NCBI GenBank assembly: GCA_028275505.1
Contig: JAPWUP010000009.1
Coordinates: 1-47,219, forward strand
Source of the DNA: Bryobacteraceae bacterium
Lineage (GTDB): Bacteria; Acidobacteriota; Terriglobia; Bryobacterales; Bryobacteraceae
DNA length: 47,219 nucleotides
Direction: 5' to 3'
The translations under genes and the position numbers were made by a program. Shown here piece by piece: positions 17,119-25,076 of this stretch (position 1 is the stretch's first letter; each line of letters begins with the position of its first letter). The notes under the pieces are model-generated. The model worked only from the letters and a program-made list of their open reading frames with translations. It was not told the origin of the DNA and did not search any database.

Positions 17119-18086
17119 TGAGCACTCAAGCAGCGGCAAGCAGACCTTGCCCGGCCTGCGATGAACCCGAATTTCGCGTGCTGTTTCACGCCGGTGACCG
17201 TCTTTACCGGACGACAGCGGAACAGTTTCGAATCCTGCAGTGCGCTCAGTGCGGCCTGATCCGACTCGATCCCTGGCCTTCCCGGGAAAAACTCGCAAGT
17301 TACTACCCGGAGGATTACTGGTTCGCGCCCGCCAATGGCGCGGCGGACCGCCTGGAGGAGGCCTGGCGGAGACTGGTCATCAGCGATCACGTGGAGTTCG
17401 TACGGAAGGCGTTGCGCCACGCGGGGGAGGACGGCCTCGTGCTGGACGTAGGATGCGGCGGAGGCTTGTTCGTCCGCGTTCTGCGCGAGCGCGGCATCCG
17501 TGCCATCGGCCTGGATCTCTCGCCGCGCGCGGCTGCCCTGGCCTGGCGCGCGAACGGGTCGCCCACGGTCTGTGGTTCCCTGAAGCAGGCGCCGCTGCCG
17601 CCTTCCAGTTGCGCCGTCGTAACCATGTTTCACGTACTCGAGCATCTGGAGGATCCCGCGGAGTATCTGGACGCCGCCTGGCGGCTGCTGGCGCCCGAAG
17701 GTCGCCTGGTCGTCCAGACCCCGAACGCAGCCTGCTGGCAGTTTCTTCTGCTCGGCGAAAACTGGAGCGGGCTCGACGTACCGCGCCACTTACTGAATTT
17801 CCGGGATCGCGATCTCGAATATTTACTGGATTGCTGCGGTTTTGAAGTTACTCGGCGGAAATATTTTTCCTTGCGCGATAACCCTGCAGGGCTCGCCACC
17901 AGCCTGGCGCCCTGGCTGGATCCCATGGCGCGAAGGGTCCGCAAGGTCCGCGAATCACCGGCCGTGCGACTGTGCAAGGACTTGCTCTATCTGGGGCTGG
18001 TGGTGGCCGCGTTGCCTTTCACCCTGCTCGAAGCCGCCTGTCGTGCCGGCTCCACCGTGATGCTGGAGGCGCGCAAGAAGCGGTGA
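17118..18086 (+). CDS. SAM-dependent methyltransferase with N-terminal zinc site
   Basis: 322 residues. The N-terminus carries two CxxC pairs (CPAC at 11-14 and CAQC in RILQCAQCGLIRL), a rubredoxin-like zinc site typical of sugar C-methyltransferase-type and related proteins. The Rossmann-like methyltransferase fold follows with motif I VLDVGCGGGLF, motif II IGLDLSP and the post-motif VTMFHVLEHLEDP. The C-terminal part has a hydrophobic segment (LYLGLVVAALPFTLLEAA) and a basic tail. It starts at ATG 17118, overlapping the GT2 stop, and ends overlapping the next start (GTGA). The context suggests methylation of a glycan or its lipid carrier. Confidence 0.88.
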   Translation: MSTQAAASRPCPACDEPEFRVLFHAGDRLYRTTAEQFRILQCAQCGLIRLDPWPSREKLASYYPEDYWFAPANGAADRLEEAWRRLVISDHVEFVRKALRHAGEDGLVLDVGCGGGLFVRVLRERGIRAIGLDLSPRAAALAWRANGSPTVCGSLKQAPLPPSSCAVVTMFHVLEHLEDPAEYLDAAWRLLAPEGRLVVQTPNAACWQFLLLGENWSGLDVPRHLLNFRDRDLEYLLDCCGFEVTRRKYFSLRDNPAGLATSLAPWLDPMARRVRKVRESPAVRLCKDLLYLGLVVAALPFTLLEAACRAGSTVMLEARKKR

Positions 18087-18769
18087 GATACAAAGCCATC
18101 CGCCGCCACTTGCCCGCCTGGCTCCGTCGCCGCCTGCTCGCTTTCGAAGCCGCCATCCAGGATGCGGTCCAGGCCTTCGCCGCTAGCCTTCCCACAGACG
18201 CCCGTGTTCTGGACGCGGGAGCGGGCGAGGGCGCCTACGCAAGTTACTTTGCCCGGCAGCGCTACTGCGGCGTGGACCTGGCGGTGGGCGATCCCTCCTG
18301 GGATTACAGCCGGCTGGACGTGATTGCCGACCTTGCCGCCCTTCCCTTCGCCGACGGCGCCTTCGATGCCTGTCTGAACGTGGTCACGCTGGAGCACGTA
18401 CCCGAACCGGCAGTCGTGCTTTCAGAAATCGCGCGCGTGCTGGCGCCGGGCGGTCGGCTGCTGCTGGTGGCGCCGCAGGAATGGGAAATTCATCAGGCGC
18501 CTCACGATTACTACCGCTTCACGCGCTACGGCCTCGCTTATCTCATCCGGAAGGCAGGCCTGTCCCCGGTCAGTGTGGAGGCAGTAGGCGGTTTCTTTCA
18601 GCTCCTCGCGCGACGATTGCTCAACGCGCTGCAATTTTTCCCGGGGCCGTTCTTTGTGGTGGCAGCGCTGGTTGCGGCCCCACTGGCTCTGGTCTTGCCG
18701 TTGCTGGATCGCCTGGACCGGCAGCGCGATTTTACCCTGGGTTACATATGCATCGCCGTCAAGCCCTGA
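18083..18769 (+). CDS. SAM-dependent methyltransferase (class I)
   Basis: 228 residues starting at GTG 18083, which overlaps the preceding stop by 4 bp. Motif I is VLDAGAGEGAYASYFA, motif II is YCGVDLAVGD, and the later core reads DACLNVVTLEHVPEP and LAPGGRLLLVAPQEWE. The segment EIHQAPHDYYRFTRYGLAYL is common in methyltransferases of polysaccharide clusters. The C-terminus has a hydrophobic hairpin (FVVAALVAAPLALVLPLL). The last 22 bp overlap the next gene. The methyl acceptor is unknown. Confidence 0.85.
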   Translation: MRYKAIRRHLPAWLRRRLLAFEAAIQDAVQAFAASLPTDARVLDAGAGEGAYASYFARQRYCGVDLAVGDPSWDYSRLDVIADLAALPFADGAFDACLNVVTLEHVPEPAVVLSEIARVLAPGGRLLLVAPQEWEIHQAPHDYYRFTRYGLAYLIRKAGLSPVSVEAVGGFFQLLARRLLNALQFFPGPFFVVAALVAAPLALVLPLLDRLDRQRDFTLGYICIAVKP

Positions 18770-19629
18770 TCTTGACCCTGGCAGCGGCCTGGCAGGCTTG
18801 CGGGCAGGCCCGGCGCGGTGAATTCAACGCTCGCACGGCGCTGAGGCACGCGCAGCGCGCGACCGCCTTTGGACCCCGTCCGCCCGGCTCCCCTGCCCTG
18901 AACCAGCTCCGCGGCTACATTTTGAGCGAGCTGGAAAAAACCGGCTGCCAGATCCTTCGCGACCGCTTCACCGCGCAAACGCCGCTGGGGCCCATCGAGA
19001 TGGAAAACCTGATCGCGCGTTTCCCCGGAACGAGCGGGCGAGCCGTGGCCGTCAGCGGCCACTACGACACCAAGTGGATGCCGGACATCGAATTCGTGGG
19101 CGCCAACGACGGTGGCTCTTCCACGGGCTTTCTGCTCGAGCTGGCCCGTGCAATCTCCGGCCTCAAGTTTCGCAACGACATCCTGGTGGTCTTCTTCGAC
19201 GGCGAAGAGTCGTTCGGGCCGTGGTCGGACAAGGATGGCGTTTACGGCAGCCGTCACCTGGCCGAACGCTGGGCGAGCGACGGCACGCTGGCGCGCCTGA
19301 AGGCTCTGATCAATGTGGACATGATCGGCGACCGCGATCTGGGCATCGTGCGCGAGATGAATTCGACCGCCTGGCTGCGCGACCTGGTCTGGCAGACTGC
19401 GGCCGAGCTCGGCTTGCGCCGCTACTTCCTGGATCAGCCGGGCTGGATTGAGGACGACCACGTTCCCTTCCTCCGCCGCGGCGCCAGCGCCGTCAACCTG
19501 ATTGACTTCGAGTATGGACCCAACAACTCCTACTGGCACACCGAACAGGACACCCCGGACAAACTGAGCGCGGACAGTTTCGAGGTCGTAGGGCGCGTCG
19601 TGCTCGAAGTCCTGCGCAAGCTCGACTGA
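18748..19629 (+). CDS. Glutaminyl-cyclase-like M28 family enzyme, exported
   Basis: 293 residues from ATG 18748. A short signal-like N-terminus (MHRRQALILTLAAAWQACGQ) may be a lipoprotein signal (WQAC). The sequence matches the animal-type glutaminyl-peptide cyclotransferase pattern within the M28 clan: SGHYDTK (His105), FVGANDGGSS (Asp121, zinc), FFDGEESFGPWS with YGSRHLAE (Glu153/154), INVDMIGD, EDDHVPFLRRGA and SYWHTEQDTP (His264, zinc). Glutaminyl cyclase converts N-terminal Gln to pyroglutamate; an aminopeptidase role is the alternative. The gene overlaps the methyltransferase gene by 22 bp, so it is the last member of the coupled chain starting at 16084. Confidence 0.85.
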   Translation: MHRRQALILTLAAAWQACGQARRGEFNARTALRHAQRATAFGPRPPGSPALNQLRGYILSELEKTGCQILRDRFTAQTPLGPIEMENLIARFPGTSGRAVAVSGHYDTKWMPDIEFVGANDGGSSTGFLLELARAISGLKFRNDILVVFFDGEESFGPWSDKDGVYGSRHLAERWASDGTLARLKALINVDMIGDRDLGIVREMNSTAWLRDLVWQTAAELGLRRYFLDQPGWIEDDHVPFLRRGASAVNLIDFEYGPNNSYWHTEQDTPDKLSADSFEVVGRVVLEVLRKLD

Positions 19630-19638
19630 CGAAAGCCC

Positions 19639-20544
19639 TCAGGTTTCCGGACGATCCTTGCGCGCCGGATCCTCCGGATCGAACTGCGGTCCGTCCGGGC
19701 CCCAATCCTCCGCACGAAACATGCGGCCTTGCCCCGGCGACCCGCTCAGCTCTTTGACGGTGAAGCGGGCTTCCGTGCCCTTTACGTGGACCCAGACGTG
19801 GTGATAGAAAAAGCCACGCGAGAAGTTGGCCGGATCGGAAAGGTAGCGCGCTAAATTCGCACCCGAGCTCCCCACGATGATGTAGGTGACCCCGTCGCGC
19901 GTCATGCGGGCGAAATTGTGGGTGTGGCCGGAAATCACATAATCCACCCCGTATTCCCGCGCCAGTTGATGGAGCCGGAATTCGCCCGAGCCCAGCCGCA
20001 GGGGTGCAAGCCAGTACGGTTTGTGGAGAAAGACAAACTTCGGACGCCGATTGCGGTGTGCGCGCAGGTCGCGCTCCAGGAACTCATGCTGATCGTCCCC
20101 CAGGGTGGTCGTCTGGCTGTTGTCGAGGACCACGAAGTGGGCGTTCTGGTAGTCGAAGCTGTAAGGGACTTTCCGGCCCGCATACTTTTCGAACAGCCGA
20201 CGTGAGTGCTCGCTCCAGATGTCGTGATTGCCGGGCACCAGGAAGAGCGGGTAGCGACGGTAGCGCTCCAGCGCGGGCAGGACTTGTTGCCAGTCCGACT
20301 CGGCGCGCTCGTCGCGTCCGCCCTGGATCGTGTCGCCCACGTTGATCACGAAAGCCGGCCCCAGCATGTCAATCTCGCGCCAGATGCGGCCATAGATTTC
20401 CGGCGCAGCCGAGCCGGTGCGATCACCCAGAATCGAAAAGTGGAAATCGTTCGCCGGCGCCTGCGGAGCGCTCGGACTCAGGCCCAAGCCCAGCAGCAGG
20501 AACGCCAGCAAGACCAGAATCAACCTTCCGAATTTTCGTCGCAT
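19639..20544 (-). CDS. Exported calcineurin-like metallophosphoesterase
   Basis: 301 residues. A signal peptide or N-terminal anchor (RRKFGRLILVLLAFLLLGLGL) starts at ATG 20544, with AAGGAC before it. The metallophosphoesterase blocks are complete: FSILGDRTGS, INVGDTIQGG, LVPGNHDIW, FLHKPYW and ISGHTHNFARM. These bind two metals for phosphoester hydrolysis. The substrate is unknown; being exported, it may act on extracytoplasmic phosphoesters or phosphoproteins. It converges on the glutaminyl-cyclase-like gene with 9 bp between stops. The 95-bp divergent region to the next gene has no strong promoter that I can see. Confidence 0.88.
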   Translation of the reverse strand: MRRKFGRLILVLLAFLLLGLGLSPSAPQAPANDFHFSILGDRTGSAAPEIYGRIWREIDMLGPAFVINVGDTIQGGRDERAESDWQQVLPALERYRRYPLFLVPGNHDIWSEHSRRLFEKYAGRKVPYSFDYQNAHFVVLDNSQTTTLGDDQHEFLERDLRAHRNRRPKFVFLHKPYWLAPLRLGSGEFRLHQLAREYGVDYVISGHTHNFARMTRDGVTYIIVGSSGANLARYLSDPANFSRGFFYHHVWVHVKGTEARFTVKELSGSPGQGRMFRAEDWGPDGPQFDPEDPARKDRPET

Positions 20545-20639
20545 GTCCTTATTGTGCGGGAGACGAACGACGCCATGCGACTTTCCTGACCTTGTGGCCA
20601 CTATCTCTGGATGGACGCCTCCCTTTGCGGAGAAGCCGG

Positions 20640-22463
20640 ATGAACTGGCTGGACGGCTGGATAGCGGCGTGGCTCGCTCCCCTGGCGGTCTGGTTGCTCG
20701 TGAGCGGCCTCGATGACCTGTTTGTGGACTTCGTCTGGCTGGCAAGCTTGCTCCGGCGCAAGCTGAGACCCGCGGCATCCCTGACTCCGCCCGATCCCCA
20801 ATCGCTTGCCTCCGCTCCACGGCAGCGTATTGCCGTCTGGATCCCCCTGTGGCAGGAACATCGCGTGATCGGCCGCATGCTGGAGCGCAATCTCGCTGCC
20901 TGCCGCTACCAACCGGTGGATTTTTTCGTGGGGTGCTACCCGAACGATGAGCCCACTGTGGAGGCGGTGAAGGAAGTCTGCGGCCGCCACCCCAACGTCC
21001 ATATCGCGCTTTGCCCGCACGACGGACCGACCTCCAAGGCCGATTGTCTGAACTGGATTTACCAGGGGATGCTCGACTTTGAGCGCGAACAGGGCGTGCA
21101 CTTTGACATCATCGTGACCCACGACGCCGAAGACTGGATGCACCCGCTCGAGCTGGAGTGGATCAACTTCTACGCCCAGCGTTACGACATGGTGCAACTG
21201 CCCGTTCTGCCTCTGCCCACGCCGCACCGCTACCTGACTCACGGCGTGTACTGTGACGAGTTCGCCGAATACCAGCACAAGGATGTCCCGGTACGCCTGC
21301 GCCTCGGCGCGGCACTGCCCGGCAATGGCGTGGGTACGGGTTATACGCGGCGGGCCATCGAGCTGCTCGCCGCCTCCCACAACGGTCGGGTCTTCGAGCC
21401 GCGCGAGCTCACCGAAGATTACGCCAGCGGTTTGCGCCTTCGCAGACTGGGTTGCTCGCAATACTTTGCCGGAGTCCACTTGCTGGAGGGCGTGCCGGTG
21501 GCCACGCGAGAGTACTTCCCCCAGTCGCCGCGGGCCGCCATACGGCAGCGCAGGCGCTGGGTGACCGGGATCGCCTTGCAAGGCTGGGAGCAGTTCGGCT
21601 GGCGCGGCAGAGTCGCCGAGGTGTACTTCCTGTGGCGGGATCGCAAAGGCCTCATCGGCAATCCCCTCTCCGTGCTGGTCAATTTCATCTTTCTCTACGG
21701 CGCGCTGACGTGGATCGCGGCAGAGATTGCAGGTGAGGCCTGGGGATTCGGCCAGGCCGCGCACACGCAGTGGTTGCTGGCCGCAACCCTCGGCATGCAA
21801 TTGTGGCGCATGGCTGTGCGCTGCGTCCTGGTGGCGCGAATCTACGGCTGGGCCTTCGCCATAGGGTCGCCCTTGCGAATCCTGTGGGCAAACGCCATCA
21901 ACGCAGTGGCCACCGTGCAGGCGGTGTACGACTACGAGCGCGCCCGTCTGGGCAAGCGTTCCCTGGCGTGGCGCAAAACCGAGCATCGCCTGCCGCAGCG
22001 CGCGACCCTTGCCGACAACCGCAGGCGGCTGGGAGAGCTGCTCGTGGAGTCGGGCTGGCTCACCGCGCGCGATCTCGAACAGGCCCTGGCCTCCAAACCG
22101 GCGGATCTGCGCCTGGGCGAGTATCTCGTCCGGCTGCGCAAGCTGGACGAGCGCCAGGTCTATTCCGCTTTGAGCTCCCAGCAGGACCTGCCTTTGGAAA
22201 ACCTCCAGCCCGAGCAAATCCCGCCCGCCGTGGCTCGCAGCCTCCCTGCCCATCTGGTCGAGCGCTGGAAGGTGCTTCCGTTCCGGGTGGCTAGCGGCAA
22301 TCTGTTCGTGGCCAGCCCCGAACTCCCCAGCGAAAAACTCGAGCGCGAACTCCGCCAGCACACACGACTCGAAATTCGTTTCCATCTGGTGACCCCCAGC
22401 GATTTTCGCCGGCTGGCCGAGGCGTTGCTCGCAGGGTCAGAGAGCCCCGCCGCACATTCGTAG
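20640..22463 (+). CDS. nfrB: NfrB-like membrane glycosyltransferase with C-terminal MshEN-type domain
   Basis: 607 residues from ATG 20640. There is one N-terminal membrane span, then a GT2 domain with THDAEDWMHPLELEW (DxD-like), ELTEDYASGLRLRRLG and the (Q/R)xxRW-type segment RQRRRWVTGIALQGWEQ of processive synthases. Several membrane spans follow (about 340-430). The C-terminal part (about 460-600) is a GspE-N/MshEN-type domain, RRLGELLVESGWLTARDLEQ then LRLGEYLVRLRKLDERQVYS. E. coli NfrB (phage N4 adsorption protein B) has this architecture and is a c-di-GMP-dependent glycan synthase. The second MshEN motif here has Arg where Gly is usual (LVRLRKL), so ligand affinity could be altered. The substrate sugar is unknown. 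Confidence 0.85.
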   Translation: MNWLDGWIAAWLAPLAVWLLVSGLDDLFVDFVWLASLLRRKLRPAASLTPPDPQSLASAPRQRIAVWIPLWQEHRVIGRMLERNLAACRYQPVDFFVGCYPNDEPTVEAVKEVCGRHPNVHIALCPHDGPTSKADCLNWIYQGMLDFEREQGVHFDIIVTHDAEDWMHPLELEWINFYAQRYDMVQLPVLPLPTPHRYLTHGVYCDEFAEYQHKDVPVRLRLGAALPGNGVGTGYTRRAIELLAASHNGRVFEPRELTEDYASGLRLRRLGCSQYFAGVHLLEGVPVATREYFPQSPRAAIRQRRRWVTGIALQGWEQFGWRGRVAEVYFLWRDRKGLIGNPLSVLVNFIFLYGALTWIAAEIAGEAWGFGQAAHTQWLLAATLGMQLWRMAVRCVLVARIYGWAFAIGSPLRILWANAINAVATVQAVYDYERARLGKRSLAWRKTEHRLPQRATLADNRRRLGELLVESGWLTARDLEQALASKPADLRLGEYLVRLRKLDERQVYSALSSQQDLPLENLQPEQIPPAVARSLPAHLVERWKVLPFRVASGNLFVASPELPSEKLERELRQHTRLEIRFHLVTPSDFRRLAEALLAGSESPAAHS

Positions 22464-22559
22464 CGCCCGGCCACACCGCACGGTGCGCTATCGTGATGGA
22501 GGGGCGAAGCCCCGAGTCCAGGTTGTCTTCCGCTGCGACTGACGTCGCCTGACCGCCAT

Positions 22560-22790
22560 ATGCCCCGGCGCCGTTACCGCTGGCTGCTGATCGTTGCAAT
22601 CCTGCTGCTACTGTTTGTGGCCACGGTAGCGCTGACTCTGCACTTGCTTCCCCGCCCGTGGGGACGGGGAGATTACCTGGTCGCCGGTTCGGTTGCCACG
22701 CTCGTCACGCTGCTTGCCCTGTTCATCATTTTGCTGGTGGCGGGTCTTCTGTCCGGTCGCATTTCATTCCGGAAACGCGGACCGCGTTGA
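22560..22790 (+). CDS. Small two-span membrane protein
   Basis: 76 residues with a basic start (MPRRRYRW) and two hydrophobic segments (about 8-30 and 41-66) separated by a short loop with RPWGRGDY; the tail is basic. The composition is that of a genuine membrane protein, but there is no convincing RBS and no family that I recognise. It lies 96 bp behind the NfrB-like gene and could be a partner; this is inference from position only. Confidence 0.5.
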   Translation: MPRRRYRWLLIVAILLLLFVATVALTLHLLPRPWGRGDYLVAGSVATLVTLLALFIILLVAGLLSGRISFRKRGPR

Positions 22791-23032
22791 GCTGGCAGCG
22801 CCAGGCGCACCGCGCACGAGTCCGAGGACGTCCTTTCCCGCAGCCGTGGCGTCTCCGCTGCGAAGGCGAGCCATCGCCTCCGTTTCGCGGCAGTCGCAGG
22901 TTATTGCCCACAGGGCTCAGCAGCCCTTCCTGCGACATACGGGCGGTGATCAACCCGGTCCCCGGCTCGCCGTAACGCGGTTGCGCAGTTGCCGAAAGCT
23001 GCCGCCTGGAACTACACAGACGCCAATGCCGA
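22791..23032. other. Non-coding gap before tRNA-Ala
   Basis: I see no coding frame with a start and normal composition, no clear terminator and no repeat in this stretch. It ends at the tRNA promoter. Confidence 0.5.
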
Positions 23033-23041
23033 TGCTATAAT
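23013..23041 (+). promoter_or_regulatory. Promoter of tRNA-Ala
   Basis: A perfect TATAAT (23036-23041) is preceded by TGC (extended -10). A weak -35 TACACA (23013-23018) lies 17 bp upstream. Transcription would start near 23048, about 11 nt before the tRNA. Confidence 0.8.
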
Positions 23042-23058
23042 TGAATTCGGCCCACGGT

Positions 23059-23134
23059 GGGCGGCTAGCTCAGCTGGGAGAGCACGGCGTTCGCAACGCC
23101 GGGGTCGTGGGTTCGAATCCCATGCCGTCCACCA
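23059..23134 (+). tRNA. tRNA-Ala, anticodon CGC
   Basis: All four arms fold. The acceptor GGGCGGC pairs with GCCGTCC, with one G-T wobble, then discriminator A and an encoded CCA. The D stem is GCTC/GAGC. The anticodon stem CGGCG/CGCCG encloses loop TTCGCAA with anticodon CGC, reading GCG. The T arm is GTGGG-TTCGAAT-CCCAT. Length is 76 nt. The D-arm TAGCTCAGCTGGGAGAGC is typical of tRNA-Ala. Confidence 0.95.
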
Positions 23135-23138
23135 ACCT

Positions 23139-23570
23139 TCACCTGCCGGAAGATCCGAAGCCGGAAGTTCCGCGCCGCGAATCCCCTAGTTCCCCTTCTT
23201 CCCACTCCACCGGCTCGTACCGCGCGACGACCATCTGAGCAATGCGATCGCCGCGGCGGACCTGGTAGGGCTGCGACCCCAGATTGAGCAGGATCACGCG
23301 GATTTCACCCCGGTAGCCGGGATCTATCGTGGCCGGGCTGTTGGGTAGCGTGATGGCGTGGTTGAGGGCCAGACCGCTGCGTGGCCGGATCTGCGCCTCC
23401 CAGCCCGGGGGCAGCTCGATGGCAAGACCGGTTGAGACGGTAGCCGGCACGCCGGGCTGAAGCGTGACGTCCTCGCGTGCCCGCAAATCCATGCCCGCAT
23501 CCTCGGCGGGACCGTGTGCATATTCCGGCAGATATGCATCCGGAAAAAGCCGTTTGATCCTGACGCGCAC
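23139..23570 (-). CDS. dut: dUTP diphosphatase (dUTPase)
   Basis: 143 residues from GTG 23570. The trimeric dUTPase hydrolyses dUTP to dUMP and PPi, keeping uracil out of DNA and supplying dUMP for thymidylate synthesis. All five motifs are visible: [10 protein letters not shown] (1), [10 protein letters not shown] (2), [13 protein letters not shown] (3), [10 protein letters not shown] (4) and the C-terminal [11 protein letters not shown] (5). In motif 3 the usual first Gly is Ala. No Shine-Dalgarno is visible. The start lies 9 nt after a -10-like TATGAT, so the mRNA may have a very short leader. Its stop lies 4 bp beyond the tRNA end, on the opposite strand. It is divergent from the ThyX-like gene, with only 17 bp between the two start codons. 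Confidence 0.94.
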   Translation of the reverse strand: MRVRIKRLFPDAYLPEYAHGPAEDAGMDLRAREDVTLQPGVPATVSTGLAIELPPGWEAQIRPRSGLALNHAITLPNSPATIDPGYRGEIRVILLNLGSQPYQVRRGDRIAQMVVARYEPVEWEEGELGDSRRGTSGFGSSGR

Positions 23571-23578
23571 CGGATTAG

Positions 23579-23585
23579 TATCATA
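23579..23585. promoter_or_regulatory. Shared dut / thyX-like divergent promoter core
   Basis: TATCAT on the plus strand (23579-23584) overlaps TATGAT on the minus strand (23585-23580); both are 5/6 matches. The plus element lies 3 or 6 nt before the two in-tandem GTG codons of the ThyX-like gene, the minus element 9 nt before dut's GTG. The whole intergenic space is 17 bp, so promoter and start sites of both genes overlap. Confidence 0.5.
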
Positions 23586-23587
23586 GC

Positions 23588-25021
23588 GTGGTGGACAAGC
23601 CGTCTCGCGTCCTCGTACTCGCGCCGATGCCGCCGGAGGCCTGCGCGTACGCGTTGGCGCGGTACAGCCGTTCTCCCGATTCCATTCGCGAGTCGCTCGA
23701 ATGGGTGCGCCGGCACGATTCCCGCCGTTTCCTCGAGCATTACTATTTCCAGTACGGTCACGCCTCGATCGCCGATCTTGGTCACCTGGCGGTGTGCTTC
23801 GAGGGCGTCTCCGAGCTGGCGGCGACGGAAATTGAGGACGAGCCGTTGTGGGACGGACAGGCCAAATCATCGCGTTACCAGGATTACTCGCGCGCCCAGC
23901 CGGTCACGCCCCCCGAACTTACTGAAGAGCAGGCGATGACTTACCATCGCATCGCCACTCAATTACTGGCGACTTACTCGAAGGTCCACGCAGCAGTCCT
24001 TGGCGCCCTCCAGGAGCGCCTTCCCCGCCCTGCCGACATGTCGCCTGAAAGTTACCAGCGCAACCTCGCGGCGCGAGCCTTCGACGTAGCCCGGTATCTG
24101 CTCTTTCTCGGCGCGCCCACCAATGTCGGCCAGGTGACCAGCATCCGCACGCTCGAAAAACAAATCCGCCGCCTGAAGATCTCCGAGTATGCGGAACTGC
24201 GGGAATTGGCGGAGGAAATCGCCGCCGCGCTGGCCGCGCCGCCTGCCTGCACGTGGTATTCCGGCGTGCCCGCCGATCCCGTGGCGCCGACGCTTGCCCG
24301 CTTCGCCGGTCCCGACGAGTACCAGCGCAGCGTGCGCGAACAACTGCGTCTCTGGGCCCAGCAAAATCTCCCTGCACCGCAAGCCGTTGAGCCGCGCGCG
24401 GTAGATCTGGTCATGCCGCGCGACCCGGCCGCCGACGCCGTGGCTACGCTGCTCTATCCGGTGACCGACCGGCCCTATCGCGAGCTGTACGAAATGGCCG
24501 CAGGCTGGAGCCCGTCCATGCGCCGGGAAGTGCTGGAGCTGGCAACCCGCCCGCGCGGCGAACGGGACGAGCTGCCGCGGGCCTTCCGCAGCGCGCCGTA
24601 CGTCTTTGACATCGTCATGGACATCGGGGCCTGGCGCGACCTGCACCGTCACCGCCGCTGCCACCAGTACCGTCAGGCCTTCACCAGCCGGCTCGGTTAC
24701 GACACGCCGCCGATCCTGGGCGAAGTCGGGCTGGAGGCCGATTTTCGGCGCGCCATAGAAGAGGCGTTGACCGCGGCCGCGAGCCTTCCCGAACCCGCTT
24801 CCCACTATTTGCTGCCTTTCGCTACGCGCTCGCGCTTCCTCTTCAAGATGGACTTCGCCGAGGCCGATTACATCTGCCGGTTGCGCACCAGCGTCAAGGG
24901 CCACTTCAGCTACCGCCGGATCGCCTGGGAAATGAAGCAGGCTCTGGAGCGCGCGCAACCGGAACTGGGCCGGCTGATCCAAGCCACTCCGCCCTGGGTC
25001 GAGGATCCTCTGCGTCGCTGA
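23588..25021 (+). CDS. Double-length ThyX-like protein (FAD-dependent thymidylate synthase superfamily)
   Basis: 477 residues, about twice a ThyX subunit, with two ThyX-like halves. The N half (about 20-215) has [31 protein letters not shown] followed by SSRYQDY (94-100), matching the end of the ThyX signature; the RHR that should precede it is replaced by EPLW. The C half (about 240-470) keeps [11 protein letters not shown] with Arg354-His355-Arg356 but lacks the following Ser-x-Arg-Tyr. True ThyX makes dTMP from dUMP with FAD, NADPH and methylene-tetrahydrofolate. Each half here retains part of the motif, so it could be a fused pseudo-dimer or an enzyme with a new role. It starts with two adjacent GTG codons (23588, 23591) and no RBS. 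The divergent neighbour dut supplies dUMP. Confidence 0.75.
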   Translation: MVDKPSRVLVLAPMPPEACAYALARYSRSPDSIRESLEWVRRHDSRRFLEHYYFQYGHASIADLGHLAVCFEGVSELAATEIEDEPLWDGQAKSSRYQDYSRAQPVTPPELTEEQAMTYHRIATQLLATYSKVHAAVLGALQERLPRPADMSPESYQRNLAARAFDVARYLLFLGAPTNVGQVTSIRTLEKQIRRLKISEYAELRELAEEIAAALAAPPACTWYSGVPADPVAPTLARFAGPDEYQRSVREQLRLWAQQNLPAPQAVEPRAVDLVMPRDPAADAVATLLYPVTDRPYRELYEMAAGWSPSMRREVLELATRPRGERDELPRAFRSAPYVFDIVMDIGAWRDLHRHRRCHQYRQAFTSRLGYDTPPILGEVGLEADFRRAIEEALTAAASLPEPASHYLLPFATRSRFLFKMDFAEADYICRLRTSVKGHFSYRRIAWEMKQALERAQPELGRLIQATPPWVEDPLRR

Positions 25022-25060
25022 GCGCGTCCCCGGCTCGAAGCGGGCTGCGCGGAGCGGTTT

Positions 25061-25069
25061 TGCTAAGAT
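25061..25069 (+). promoter_or_regulatory. Extended -10 for the OPT transporter
   Basis: TGCTAAGAT (TGn plus a 5/6 match) ends 7 nt before the ATG at 25077, so transcription would begin at or next to the start codon. This suggests a leaderless mRNA. Confidence 0.45.
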
Positions 25070-25076
25070 AACGCCG

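Noticed and set aside
22693-23040. Short plus-strand frames between the small membrane protein and tRNA-Ala
   Set aside because: They have no start signals, low-quality composition and no similarity that I recognise.
23059-23134. tRNA-Ala 3' end considered as an integration site
   Set aside because: No integrase gene or direct repeat of the tRNA 3' end was seen nearby; dut follows immediately.
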